A stretch of DNA of 64,000 nucleotides from positions 36,001 to 100,000 of the forward strand of contig NW_027331248.1 in NCBI RefSeq assembly GCF_022965805.1, written 5' to 3'. Below are positions 22,443 through 33,931 of this stretch, piece after piece. Position 1 is the first letter of the stretch. Each line of letters opens with the position of its first letter. Position numbers and translations under genes: made by a program. The notes below the pieces were generated by a model. That model was given only the letters and a program-made list of their open reading frames with translations, was not told the origin of the DNA and made no database searches. Source of the stretch: Primulina eburnea (taxonomy: Eukaryota > Streptophyta > Magnoliopsida > Lamiales > Gesneriaceae).

Positions 22443-24047
22443 TGTGACACCCTGACCCGTACCGATAAAAATACGCAGCGGAAATAAATTTTTCTTTAAA
22501 ATATGGAAGGAGTTTCAAAATACATTTCATAAAATGTTTACAAAATAAATACATGATCATTCAAATGATATACAAAATACAAAACAATCATTCTTATGAT
22601 CATGTCCCAAAATATTTGCAAAATAATCTTCCTTCCAACGGTGTATGCATATGACCCCTATCCACAGTCAACGTCCCAGGCCTCCACTCTGATCTGCATC
22701 ACATGAAAATAACTGAAATGAGAATAAATCTCAGCAAGTGGAACTCTACATAGCAATGATACATAGTATACTCTGTAAAACATGACTTTGAAATCATAAA
22801 TACCATCAACTCTGAAACATGAATACTGTAGCAATAACTGTAGCAATAGCAATAGCAATAGATAGCAATACGATGGTATTTCTCTTTTCTCTGGTTGGAT
22901 TGATATCAATAGTATCTCTGTCTGTGGTTGCAAATATCCCATCGATATAAATCGATAACTGTGAGGGATAAAAGCCTATGGTCGTTGATCAACTAATTGC
23001 ATGCAATGCTCTGACTATGATTAATCAATCCAATAAAACATTTGAACTCTGAATAGCATTTAAAGTCGTCGTTTCGCAATCTCTATCTTTTGTATTCCCT
23101 TTTTAACAATAGTGAGACATACAATGCCTCCAATAGATAATCAATACATAACAATGGATCAATGGAAGGGAATAACACTTTGAAACCTTTAAAACACAAT
23201 ACATATATCATCATGTGAGCAAAAGGATGAAATTCCACTTACAAACCAATAGAACACCTCCAAACTATACTCTTGGTACACCACCTACAACAATAATCCA
23301 TAAATAACACCAATATCAACTCTATATCCAAAAATACAAGTCAAACAATCCATTAAACCAACAATAACATCACCCTATAACATCTCATATCCAAAACCAT
23401 GATAGAATCGCACCAAAAACTTACCTAAGCTTCCCAACACCAAGGGAGAACGTCGATCTCAAGTCGAATCGTCGAAAAGAAGCTTGGATTGAAGATAGGA
23501 AATGAAAGAAATGGTGAAAACCCTTGGAACTAGAGAGGAAATCTCGAAAATGAAAAGAAGATAAGGTAGAAATGAAGTCAACTCAATCAAAAAGGTACTA
23601 AATATCTCGCCCATACTTACACCGTGGGTGCGGTCACACAAGCACTGCGGGTGCGCTAAGCTCACGACATTCCAACAAAATTCCCATGCACGATGACCGC
23701 GGGTGCGGTGCTACAATTACCGCGGGTGCGGTCTCACCGCGGGTGCGGTGCTTACACTGCCGCGGGTGCGGTGTCCTCACGGTAAAACCATCAAAATCCA
23801 ACATAAATGACCGGGGGTGCGGTCCTTGCAAGGGTGCGGGTGCGGTACCACTTCGGCCAAGAACAAACCAAGGCAACTGAAAATCGAACCGAAACACTGA
23901 AACGAACAACCAACAACATCTAATACCTCAAGACAACAATAACCAATAATACTATGGCCCAAAACACAACTCTAAACATCTAAATCATAAAACCCAATAA
24001 ACACAATAAAGCTTAAACCGTACCGTACACCGAGCTCGGCTATTACA
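22443..24047 (-). repeat. A1 5' LTR
   Basis: 1605 bp, TGTGACACCC to CGGCTATTACA. It is 38 bp longer than the 3' LTR because of a 40-bp insertion of two array units and two single-base deletions elsewhere. Confidence 0.93.
23621..23847. repeat. GC-rich palindrome array (A1 5' LTR)
   Basis: Eight copies of the ACCGCGGGTGCGGT type, several with single substitutions at the central CpG (for example ACCGTGGG, ACTGCGGG). Confidence 0.9.
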
Positions 24048-24052
24048 CAATT

Positions 24053-24723
24053 GTTATGATTTTCGGAGTTGATTTGATTGATATTCGATATCAGAGTTGT
24101 ATTGTTATTGATTATGAGTTATATTAATTCCGATTATGACTCGTGGTATTATATCTGTGATGTTGAGATTGACGGGAGTATCGAGACTGTATTGTTATGC
24201 CATCGAAACATCAGTTGATTGAGATTGATCAGATTCGGTAATGATTTCGATTGTATTGTGATATCTTTGATATGAATTAGATTGTACCTTGTTCAGATAT
24301 GGATCAGATTATTTACTGATTTGAGTATTGATCAGAATAGGTTTTGAATTTAATTACATATTGATATTGTATTTACACGATTGTCATTGCCAGACTGGGT
24401 ATGGACAGATTGGAATACAAGACTTCGCCTTCGTCAGACCGGGAAGACAAAGGTATAATTCATGTTTTGTTTTGGGAAGACACAACTCAAATGAGATTCA
24501 ATTTGAGTTTACCAACAAAATCACATACTAGAGTGTTGTTTATATTTTATGATGATTATGCTTTGTTTATAGATTTATATTCCAACATTTAAGATAGAAG
24601 AGTCATTGGCAGATTTGCCAAATTTCTAGATGTTCGTTGGTATCGACGCATAGGGGCAGACTTCCTCCGTTTGTAGACATTTGATACAGACAGGACCGAA
24701 GTCTAGGAATAAGACGTACCGTC
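24053..24723 (+). mobile_element. LTR E, part 2, truncated by C2
   Basis: Resumes right after the caatt duplication with GTTATGATTTTCGGAGTTGAT, matching the B2 LTR near 29210 in reverse complement. Its last part (GACCGAAGTCTAGGAATAAGACGTACCGTC) is shared in shorter pieces with D LTRs near 33360 and 39750. The rest is lost or displaced beyond copia LTR C2; the internal region of an E element is not seen. Confidence 0.82.
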
Positions 24724-26632
24724 TGAAATCGGACCGGTTACGGTGGCCGGAAGCGCAACGGAAGCACAAAAATCGAATTTTTGACATAAAATTTCGGCCA
24801 CCATTATATAAATCTTGTGTAATATTTACAAAATCAAAACCATACATATGATGTTAAAGAAATGTACCTATCAACTTTAAAAAGTTGATTGTGGCTCCAA
24901 CTTTGTTGTTGAACAACAAAGCTCTTGAATGGAAGATGAATCTACAAGCTCTCCTCCTTTCTTCTTGAATCTTTCGTTCAAATTAGGCCCACCACCAACT
25001 AGGTAGATCCCCTCACAATTTGCACTAGAAAAATGTGAGGATTTTTCAAAGAGAAGTGTGTGTTCTTAAACAATTCAAGAACACAAAAATGGAGGAAAAA
25101 CTTGGGAGAGAAAGAAGCAATATTTCGGCCATATGGAGTGGAATGGAGGAGGGAAGAGTTCTCTTGGGGTTGCAAAAAGTTGATCCAAAAAGTGGCATGC
25201 CATGCCAATATTTTAGTCAAAAGTAATCCCCAACTCTTCACCTCCCATGCATTCATATAATATAGTTTTCTATCAAATAAAAAACCATAGACTAAATTTA
25301 ATTATCTCAAACATATTTGAAACAAATTAAATATTACTTGAATTTACTCAAGTCCCACTAGTTTAAATAATTATTTTAATTGAGCTCTACAAGACTCAAT
25401 ATTATTTAATTAATCCAACACTTGAATTAATTTAATTATTTGGACTCTACTAGGTCCACTAGTGTCTAATTAATTCAACACTTGAATTAATTTGATTTAG
25501 TCCATAATAATGTTTATGAAAATCACAATTTTCAATTACATTATTCTCTTGGCCAAATTTTAATTTAGGAACACTTCCATAAATCAAAATTTACATTTCT
25601 CTCATAGAAGTCATACTTCTATTTTTCTTTACACTTATAAACTCATTTATAAGTCGTTCAACACATTGAACTATTTTCTCCTTTATAGAAGTCATACTTC
25701 TAATTTTCTTTACACTTATAAACCCTTTATAAGCCGTTCAACACATTGAACTATTTTACTTCTCAACGGGATCTAGAAAGCTAGCACTTGTGTGGCCCTC
25801 AATGGTTCATTGATACGACTAGCCGTGGGTTCACATCTCCATGTGATTCGGACTAAACATGTCCTTATACGAGCATACCCCAATTGCTCCATTCTTACTT
25901 ATCAACACCTTGATAACAAGAACGTCAGAACTCAAGTCTGATAGTACCCAACCAATCATGTTAAACGCCTAGCAGCATCGCTTACATGATTCCCTAGGTA
26001 TCAAATGATAGTGCCTGCAAGAACCATTCAATTATGGTTAGCGTACAGTACGGTCCCTTCAACTCATATATCCCGATCGATTCGACAACCATTGGTTTAT
26101 CGAGAGTTGTCAATGAATCGATACTATGTGTCATGTCGTAGTTGCATCGATGGTGTAATCTATGAAACCCCTTTCATAATTACAACCATACTCTGGCCAG
26201 AGATTTCGATCTACATACACATGATAACACATAGGATATCCATACCCAAAGGTAAGCGGTGAATCCCCGACTACAATGCATCGACTACTATGTGTTTCGA
26301 CAGAACACCCAACCTTGCCACCTGATGACCCCATGAGAGTCGGTAAACAAGTCAAAGTGTAATTCTAGCACATAGAGTCTCAATGTTGTCCCGGGTCATA
26401 AGGACTAATTCTGTACAACCATAAACCAGGACTTTTCCACTCGATAAGTGAGAACCACTTGGAAAGTCCTTTTATGGAGGGTTGTTCAGTGCACTCTACA
26501 AGGAGCACCTATCTGCATGTTCGGACATCACAATGTCCCCTACCAATGAAACATGGTACTCACATCGCAGATACTAGTCTCTAACTCGAGCGGCCTATAT
26601 CCTTCTTAGTGGCGGCTGAATCGACTAAGAAC
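24724..26632 (-). mobile_element. C2: truncated copia LTR
   Basis: Starts TGAAATCGGACCGG, like the plus-strand start of C1 LTRs, and follows that LTR up to TCGACTAAGAAC, where it ends abruptly in CACTA-type sequence. About 270 bp of the LTR are missing. It carries the tandem-duplicated module (about 25600-25760). ccgtc (24719-24723) would be its target duplication, but the other side is gone. Confidence 0.88.
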
Positions 26633-27480
26633 CGTTGTTAAAAAATACACGCAAATACTACAAATTATTTTAAAAAAATTCTACGACAACGGTTTTTAAA
26701 AACCGTTGTCGTTGCCCAAAAAAAACAAGCTAATAGACAACGGTTATGAAAAACCGTTGTCGTAGGCCAAAAAAAACACGCTAATAGACAACGGTTTTTA
26801 AAAACCGTTGTCGTAGACCAAGAAAACACGCTAATAGACAACGGTTTTGATAAACCCGTCGCGAAATTTAGATCGGCGACGGTTTTATTTAAACATGTCG
26901 CAATATTTAGCGACGGATATAGAAATGCCGTCGCTAAATATGGATTTGTCTTCTTGTTTACTTTAAAACACGATACATTAGCGACGGGTTATATAAAAGC
27001 GTCGCCAAATGTAGATCGGCGACGGAATTTGAATAAAAACCGTCGCTAAATTTTGTTTTATCCCAAAAAAAAAAAACTCAAAGACAACGGTTTCTAAAAA
27101 CCGTTGTCGTAGCCCAAAAAAAACACGCTCAACGACAACGGTTTTTAAAAACCGTTGTCGTAGCTAAGAAAAAACACGCACAACGACAACGGGTTTAAAA
27201 ACCGTTGTCGTTGAGCGTGTTTTTTTGTGGGCTATGACAACGGTTTTTAAAAACCGTTGTGGTAGACCATAAAAAACACGGTCATAGACAACGGTTTTTA
27301 AAACCGTTTTCGTAGACATATCAACGACAACGGTTTTTAAGAAACTGTTGTCTTTTAGCGGGTTTTTTAAGCCTACGACAACGGTTTCAGGACAAACCGT
27401 TGTTAAATGACATACCACAACGGTTTTTTGTAAAAACCGTTGTCTTTGATGTGTTGTTGAAAGCCATATTTCTTGTAGTG
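26633..27480. mobile_element. CACTA (En/Spm-like) transposon right end with palindromic subterminal repeats
   Basis: The right end reads CATATTTCTTGTAGTG, which is CACTACAAGAAATATG in the other direction, a typical plant CACTA terminus. Inward lie about ten palindromes of two kinds: CGACAACGG facing CCGTTGTCG across a short A/T centre (for example 26684-26711), and GCGACGG facing CCGTCGC (about 26870-27055). Dense subterminal repeats are typical of CACTA elements, where the transposase binds. No transposase gene is present and no good left terminus was found, so it is a non-autonomous or truncated copy. Confidence 0.82.
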
Positions 27481-27768
27481 TCACCCAGTCCACATACATT
27501 GATACTATCGTGAAGTCGTTCTCGATGGATGAGTCCAAGGGAGGACATCTACCAATGTGTCATGGCGTGTCCCTATCCAAGTCTGTCTCCCAAGACTGAT
27601 GCAGAGATAGTGGCGATGACATGCATTCCGTATGCTTCGGCAATTGGTAGCATCATGTATGGGATGATATCTACACGTCTTGACGTGGCTTTCGCACTAA
27701 GTGTAGTGAGTAGATATCAATCGAACCCTGGTCTTCCACACTGGAAAGCTGTGAAAGACATCCTCAAG
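27481..27768 (+). pseudogene. Copia pol fragment (end of RT), plus strand
   Basis: Begins TCACCCAGTCCACATAC exactly at the CACTA end and encodes the stretch after the RT catalytic domain, recognisable as SPKTDAEIVAMT, YASAIGSIMYGMIS and FALSVVSRYQSNPGLPHWKAVKDILK. It corresponds to C1 residues of about 1035-1130 and ends where the B2 LTR is inserted. It lies in the opposite orientation to the C2 LTR on the other side of the CACTA sequence. Confidence 0.9.
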
Positions 27769-28267
27769 TGTGGGGACCCGGACGCTAATCAAGTTCTTAA
27801 TCATGTTTGGGACTAATTAATCAATTATAAAACAGGGTCTAAATTTTTTTTTAAAATACAAAGCGGAAACGTAATGTAATTTACTCAAATTACATATTAA
27901 ACATGAACATACAAATCTTGCGTTATCTACAAGAATTCAACTAGGTTCAACTACATATCAGTGCTGAATCCTATGTTGCTTCGAAGCCCGGATCTCCACG
28001 CTATCTAATCTTCTCTCATCCTCTTCTTGACCCTGATCCAGCCACACCTGTTGTCATGCACACATACAAACAAGATAACAGCCGGATAACTCCGGTGAGA
28101 TATAAATATCCCAGTATAAACAATGTAAACATGCAGTCATATAAAAGCATATACGAAAGCATATATAAGAAGTATTCATAACATGTCTCAAATCAGAAAC
28201 ATAAATTCATATCAAACATTCAATAATCATGAATGGCATAAACAATGTAAATCAACATGTCATATCA

Positions 28268-28337
28268 GACTCAACTCAACCGACGCGTCGTCTCAGACTC
28301 GACTCCACTGACGCGTCGTCTCAGACTCGACTCAACT
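28268..28337. repeat. Short tandem repeat with ACGCGT core in B2 LTR
   Basis: Two to three copies of a unit containing GACGCGTCGTCTCAGACTCG. The right LTR has the same arrangement at 41706-41776. Confidence 0.75.
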
Positions 28338-28443
28338 CTATCCTAGGGATCCCGATGTCTGGATATAGGTATTATATCGAATCTCAGTCGATAGGAATGA
28401 ATCAATCCCTAAACGGCATCGATATAATTAATATCTCCAGTGT

Positions 28444-28760
28444 CTGGGCGAATCAGCCGCAGAATTGACGACTCAGTCAATAACCTGACGAATCAGCCAG
28501 TAATTAGGCGAATCAGCCAATAATCAGACAACTCAGCCTGTAATTAAGCGAATCAGCTTAAGTTTAGACGAATCAGTCAACCACCAGACGAATCAGCCGG
28601 TGACTAGGCGAATCAGCCTATAATGGACGAATCAGTCAATAACCCGACGAATCAGCCGGTGACTAGGCGAATCAGCCTATGACTCAACGACTCAGTAATC
28701 AATACATACAGTCAGTATCTAAGCAAATCAATCAATGACTAGCGAATCAGCAGTCATTAC
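28444..28760. repeat. Minisatellite in B2 3' LTR
   Basis: About fifteen imperfect copies of a unit of 17-22 bp built on GGCGAATCAGCC. The copy in the 5' LTR starts at 41886 and is cut at 42052. Confidence 0.85.
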
Positions 28761-29499
28761 ATGCAGTAGCTATAATTCAATAGACTACAAATATAAATCT
28801 TATCATACATTAGCTATAACTCCATAGCCTACTATCATAAGTCACATCAATTGCAAATATCAATGCAATAAATGAAAGTATGTGATTTAGGGATACTCGA
28901 GTCAAACCTCACTCGAGTTGTGCAATCCCAACTCAACATTAATTTATACCTTTCTTTCTGATATTCTGACTCTGTCGAAGTCTCGAACCCAAAGCCTGTC
29001 AATTACTCAATCTGACATGACAATATCGAGGAGTATAATATCAATACATCATTCGAATCAAATCTGTTCTGCTCAATACTTAACCTAATTCGATATCGAT
29101 GGCATAACGGTATAATATCAATATACCCAACAATACCATATCAATCAGATATTAATTCTAATATCTCATATTCGATAATACCCCAGTCCTGATATCATAT
29201 CAACTCCGAAATTCATAACAATTTCATATGGTATCTGTTCCTCAGTCTGGTTTCAATTATACGATGTCTAACATGACAAGAACATCATATATGAATCATA
29301 TCAGATTCTGACAATACCATAATTTTGAAACATATCAAAACGTAGCAAAACTTACGTCCAGTTGTAGCCTACGTCGATAGGAACACAGTACCGCAGTCGG
29401 ATTTAAAATCTAACGGACGGATTGATCACAAATCGAATTGAATGTAATTCCCTCCGGAAGCTCTCGTTCTTTCCTCTGAAATCTCTGAGGAAAGTTTGC

Positions 29500-29502
<3 letters not shown>

Positions 29503-29530
<28 letters not shown>
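29503..29530. repeat. TA microsatellite in B2 LTR
   Basis: Uninterrupted TA dinucleotides at the position where other LTRs have a TATA box. The B1 counterpart is where copia C1 inserted. Confidence 0.8.
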
Positions 29531-29535
<5 letters not shown>

Positions 29536-29584
29536 CAACGTTGCACAATACACCACATGTCGATTTTTCCTTCTGCATGTTTCA

Positions 29585-29753
29585 CGCTCGGGCGGTTAAA
29601 AATTACCGCTCGGGCGCGGAAGTCTCTGTCCAAATCCTCAACCGAACATCTCCTGGCGCTCGGGCGGTAATATTCTACCGCTCGAGCGCCAAACATTCTG
29701 TCCAAAAATTAAAATTGGCGCTCGGGCGGTTCTTTTCTACCGCTCGGGCGCGA
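29585..29753. repeat. CGCTCGGGCGGT inverted-pair array (B2 LTR)
   Basis: Three inverted pairs of CGCTCGGGCGGT separated by short A/T spacers (about 29585-29618, 29655-29690, 29717-29752), giving six units. It sits beside the TA tract, upstream of it in sense. Confidence 0.88.
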
Positions 29754-29913
29754 GATGTTCGGCCTAACATCTTGAGATGTTCGGTTCAACATCTTGGCTT
29801 AAAATAAACCAACGCCCGGCTTCGTTATTTGAGTTCGTATAACCTCAATCACGTCAATTAATCCACGTCTGATTACAGTAATTAAATCTCGGGCATTACA
29901 TTTCTCCCCCTCT

Positions 29914-31760
29914 TAGATTTGAGTTCGTCCTCGAACTCGCAAACAATCAATTCAGATATATCAGAATAAATGGATAACAGAGTATAATCAGAAAACTAAT
30001 CTCAATGAATCCATTCTGAAATCAATCTCACAATACTGGCTATACAACATCTGTATATACCCATCAACAGTTCGTAACAACTCATCATCATCAGCTATTA
30101 TGAAATCTGTTTATCTTAATCAACAATATATTTGATCTTCGATCTCAGTTACCAACAGTCATCATCCGACGTTGGCATATTCAGTCTGTTTATCATGAGC
30201 TATTTTCATTTTCTTCTGAATTAGCTTCATTTTTCAGTCATATCTCAGATCATTTCAGATTCAATCTCAGGAACCTAAGAGATACATTTCAATAAAGAAA
30301 GGATCCATATATCTTTCCGTACAACGCCTCAAAAGGAGTTATCTCAATACTCGTTTTAAAGCTGCTGTTGTACGAAAATTCACAAAATGGCAATGAATCA
30401 TGTCAACTAGTGTTAAAATCTAGCACTACAGTTCCTGGATATTCTCCAGTATCCGGATAATTCGCTCTGATTATCTGTCAATTTATAGACGATAGGTGAA
30501 AGAGTTTGTGATCTATTCTGCCAAAATTAAAAAATTAGCCAAAAATCATGGCATGATATCGTCAATTTAGGCATTCAGTGCAGTCTAATCACTCTTCTGA
30601 TACATTCTATGGTGGCATTCTGATCTTTCTAACCACTTCTCTGACATCAATCGGTGTCATTTGATCATGTTTGTACATTATCTAGTACAAACTGATAGAT
30701 ATAGATTGAACAATCTGTCAATCTTAATCATATCATATTACAATTTGTAGAAATGATGGTAATTTCATTACGAAGGCTATAGAAATGTACTCCCATTTCT
30801 ATTTAGAACTTCACAATTCTGTAATAAATATTCTGATTTCTATCTTTCTATCTTTTCTGTTAGCGATTTAGACATATCAGTACAATTTCTGCCAACATTT
30901 CAATACATTTCTGTTATAACTGATCTCATTTGTCTATATCACAACTATCTGTTCGAATACAATACAGTCTCAATCATCAGACTGAACATTGAATCCATGA
31001 CTGTAAGCTTCTAACAATATCTGTTCTTTCTGATTCGAACTATTTGATATACACAATCAGTTAATAACATAAAGTAAAGAGGAAATACCTACCTGGTATT
31101 CGGCTCTGACTATCAATATCAAGCTTTGCTGTACAATTCTGACACATCTTATATCACAGAATAATCAACCTCACAAAACATATAAAATCACATATCTGTT
31201 ACTCTGATCGACACTCTGTTCGGATTATCGATATTGATTTCTAAACATTCTAATCAGCTTTTTGAACTGCTAACGTTTCAAAATCAGCTCTGGTTCAGAC
31301 GGTACAATATAATCTCCATTGTCTACAATCTGTCTCAAACACGTATTCAGAATAAGCATCAATATTCAATCAGATTCAAGGCTAAAATCAATCTCTCTGA
31401 TTTGAATCAGATCTGAAGTCTTATCAGAGAAAACATCAATAATTTTCATATCATTGGTAAATCAGCCAATGATAGACTCAACTTCAGTAAATCAACTGAA
31501 TACATAAGGAGTCACTCTGCTCCTTTCTGTAATAATCGAGTCATAGCTAGTACGAATATCAAAAGAATTCTCAGTCTAGAATTCTTATCGTACAATATTC
31601 ATCTCTTGGTCATCTCAGGTCTGATTCTCACCATCTTCTAGAATTAATCTATGGTAGCTCTGTACTTGGTCAGCATATCAATATCAGTAATGCAGTTCCA
31701 GAATCATAGAACACCAGTACAATACCATCTACCACACAATCTAACTCGATCTCATTCTTA
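29914..31760 (-). pseudogene. B2 pol remnant (integrase/RT), unreadable
   Basis: No ORF longer than about 60 codons in the element direction. DNA-level likeness to the gypsy integrase of A1 is still visible near 30330-30470, which resembles the PYEALYG and YNNSYQ coding stretch. Similar decayed sequence occurs in B3 (42053-43019). The region appears shortened relative to the intact D pol, so deletions as well as point mutations are likely. Confidence 0.65.
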
Positions 31761-31762
31761 TC

Positions 31763-31969
31763 CTACTGTAGTATACAAGATCTAACAGAAATCACTGATA
31801 CAAGATCTTTTCCCAAATGAAAAGAAACAAATACTACAGTAAATAGGAACTCAACAGATAATGCATGCATCAATGCAAATCTTACAAAAATAAAAGTATA
31901 TGAAGCACCGGTATCCCTCAATACATATGCAGGATAATCAAACAAATCAGTTACCTGCAACATCATCAT
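31763..31969 (-). pseudogene. B2 protease remnant
   Basis: Contains PAYVLRDTGASYTFI, the aspartic protease active-site region with DTG intact but neighbouring conserved residues changed. It is followed by frame breaks. The homologous piece in B4 (49942-50148) has DAG in place of DTG. Confidence 0.8.
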
Positions 31970-32060
31970 CTGGTGCTTCCTAAGCCTGCTCCTCGGTCAA
32001 AGAAAATACTCCGGCCTGCTGTCTAGGAGGCTGGCCAACTGTCTGGCTTCCTCCTGACCT

Positions 32061-32438
32061 CTACTGTGACTGAGATGGTCCTGGCTGAAATGAAGGAACG
32101 GCAGCTGATCGTCTACCCCACTGTGCCGCTGATCCAGATGGTTCAGCTCCCTGAGATCTTTGGGAACCCCTCTGTGGACATACTCTGACAAAATGTCCCT
32201 GTTGCTTGCAGAAGTGGCAGCTACCAAGTACTCCTTGGCATTGTTCAGTGGAATGTCTCCCTCCACAATTTCCGCAATAAACGCCAGTATAACTCTGCTG
32301 AGAATCACTAGAGCTAGAAGAACTGCCGCCAGACTTCTTAAATTGCTTTCCTCTAGCCTTTAGAAAATCTTTCTTTCTACTACTGCTACTACCACCCTCG
32401 AATCGGGGAAGTGGTTGCTGTGGTCTTGACACTGGAGG
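32061..32438 (-). pseudogene. B2 gag C-terminal part with zinc knuckle
   Basis: Downstream half of the B2 gag, separated from its N-terminal half (40302-40919) by element D. It contains a serine-rich linker, the CGNCGGRHSTEQC segment and the CCHC knuckle CHFCKQQGHFVRVC, and ends in a TAG near 32061 where B1 has glutamine. Apart from D, the gag frame is open up to that stop. Confidence 0.88.
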
Positions 32439-32601
32439 TGTAATGCCCAGAGCAATGATTGATATGTACGAATTCATAGATATGTTGTGAAGATTGTACA
32501 TAACCATAAGAAATACGAAATGATATCTATTGAGATTAGATTGACCGATATCGAGAATGTTGGCTTATTTATATTTCGGTGAGACCGGAAGGACCGAACC
32601 G

Positions 32602-32841
32602 AGATCGGAACGTACGATCAGAGTTCGCACCGTCCGTTCGGAGTTCGGAGCGTCCGAGCCAGGTGGCTGGACACATGGATGGCATGCAATAGTTCGGATC
32701 GACCGATCGTAGTTCGGATCATCCGAGACAGTTGGCTAGAGACGTGGAAGACATGCAGGATTCGGAACGTACGAAGTAAGTTCGGAGCGTCCGAAGGGTG
32801 TCAGATCGGAGCGTCCGAAGTGGATCGGATCTTCCGATCAT
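32602..32841. repeat. TTCGGAGCGTCCGA palindrome array (D 5' LTR)
   Basis: About ten copies of a palindromic motif of the form (A/T)TCGGANCGTCCGA with variants such as TTCGGATCATCCGA and ATCGGAACGTACGATC. The last copy ends about 5 bp before the TATA box. Confidence 0.88.
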
Positions 32842-32845
32842 TGTC

Positions 32846-32853
32846 TATAAATA
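32846..32853 (+). promoter_or_regulatory. TATA box of D 5' LTR
   Basis: TATAAATA in CATTGTCTATAAATAGAGG, directly downstream of the motif array. It is a strong plant pol II TATA match and the likely promoter of genomic RNA. U3 would end about 30 bp further on. Confidence 0.8.
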
Positions 32854-33919
32854 GAGGCGAGGTTTCGTTAGATTTGAAAGCATTAGAAACATTTCTTAGA
32901 AGTGTTAAGAATCATTCCTATTGCAGATTCATCTTCACGACTGTAACAGCAATTCTACGACGGAAGGTATACTACATGCTTTGTTTTGGGGAATCACGAC
33001 TCAAATGAGATCACATTTGAGTTTCCCAACCAAAACCACATACGAATTTTATTGTTTATATCTTGATATAGGTATTATTATTATAGAATTGTTTATAGAT
33101 CTTGTATTCAATTCTCGCTATGCTTTGTTTACAGATCATGTTACATTGCATTAGATGATTATTAGAACTTGTATTCAATTCTTAGTATGCTTTGTTTACA
33201 GATCATGTTACATTGCATTAGATGATTATGCTTGTTTACAGATTTTGTATTCATGCATTAAGATAGGACAGTCTGGAGATCAGGCAGACTTCTAGACGTT
33301 CGGTTCTATCCCAGCTTAGGGGAAGATCACCCCCCTATTGTAGACGTGGATACAGATCAGGCCGAAGTCTAGGAATAAGACGTACCGTCACCCCGATTGG
33401 GAGGGTAGGTGATAGATCGTCTTATTCACACCGGGATCCCTAGAGTTTTAGTCGAGTCGCATCTAGACATGATTAGGCTCGCATTTCATGATTATATATG
33501 AATGACATTCATATCAGCATGTTTCATGTTTTAGATTGTTTTACTGCATGTATACATGTTTATACTGGGATGTGTTCTCACCGGTTTTCCGGCTGTTGTT
33601 ATGTCTGTATGTGTGCATAACAACAGGTGGGGCAGGATTTGGGTCGAGACAGAGATGATCGTGTTAGCGTGGAGATCTCGGGCCTAGCAGACGGACCAGT
33701 AGTTGTCTTTTGTTATGTACTGTATTTTATTACTGGTTAGTTGAGGATATACGGAACAGGACATAGATTTTATGTTTGTATGTTGTATCTAAATAAAGAA
33801 CTCATGCTGGTTTGTTTACATTAGATGTAATGTAAAAAGCGAAAAATTGACCCACATTTTAGAATAACAATCCATTTAATCCCAAGAAAAAGATTTAGAG
33901 CCCGGGTCCCCACAACAGG

Positions 33920-33931
33920 TGGTATCAGAGC
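33920..33931 (+). other. D primer-binding site (initiator tRNA-Met type)
   Basis: TGGTATCAGAGC, five bases after the 5' LTR. Confidence 0.95.

Larger units (their letters stand above)
16010..24047 (-). mobile_element. A1: Ty3/gypsy element with 273-bp 3' extension
   Basis: The insertion is bounded by the 5-bp repeat caatt (16005-16009 and 24048-24052) and interrupts LTR E. It contains, in sense, a 5' LTR (22443-24047), primer-binding site, gag, protease, RT, RNase H, integrase with chromodomain, polypurine tract and 3' LTR (16283-17849). After the 3' LTR come another 273 bp (16010-16282) before the target duplication. The LTRs differ by about a dozen substitutions plus a 40-bp array difference. 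The coding region is broken by stops and frameshifts. Confidence 0.92.
27769..29900 (-). repeat. B2 3' LTR
   Basis: 2132 bp from TGTGGGGACCCGG to TCTCGGGCATTACA on the plus strand. It includes a minisatellite (28444-28760), a TA tract (29503-29530) and a palindrome array (29585-29753). The adjacent TTTCTCCCCCTCT (29901-29913) is the polypurine tract on the element strand. Confidence 0.92.
32439..33914 (+). repeat. D 5' LTR
   Basis: TGTAATGCCCAG to GGGTCCCCACA, 1476 bp. It contains a motif array (32602-32841), then a TATA box (32846-32853). Small ORFs inside it recur identically in the 3' LTR and are not considered genes. Confidence 0.96.

Noticed and set aside
26655..26672. Degenerate left CACTA terminus (tACTACAAattatttt)
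   Set aside because: Only ACTACAA matches. The sequence to its left still looks like internal CACTA repeat, and no 3-bp target duplication fits.
27164..27538. 124-residue minus-strand ORF rich in repeated TVV motifs
   Set aside because: It is translation of the CACTA palindromes (ACCGTTGTC repeats), with no domain and no codon evidence.
28444..28760. CRISPR-like array (regular short repeats)
   Set aside because: Repeats are imperfect, spacers are only a few bases and themselves similar, the same array is in the other LTR, and the context is a plant retrotransposon. It is a minisatellite.
32679..33008. A 109-residue ORF present twice and identical (32679 and 39061)
   Set aside because: It lies in the two D LTRs across the motif array, TATA box and presumed transcript start, so its repetition is explained by the LTRs. 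Its content is translation of the palindrome array.
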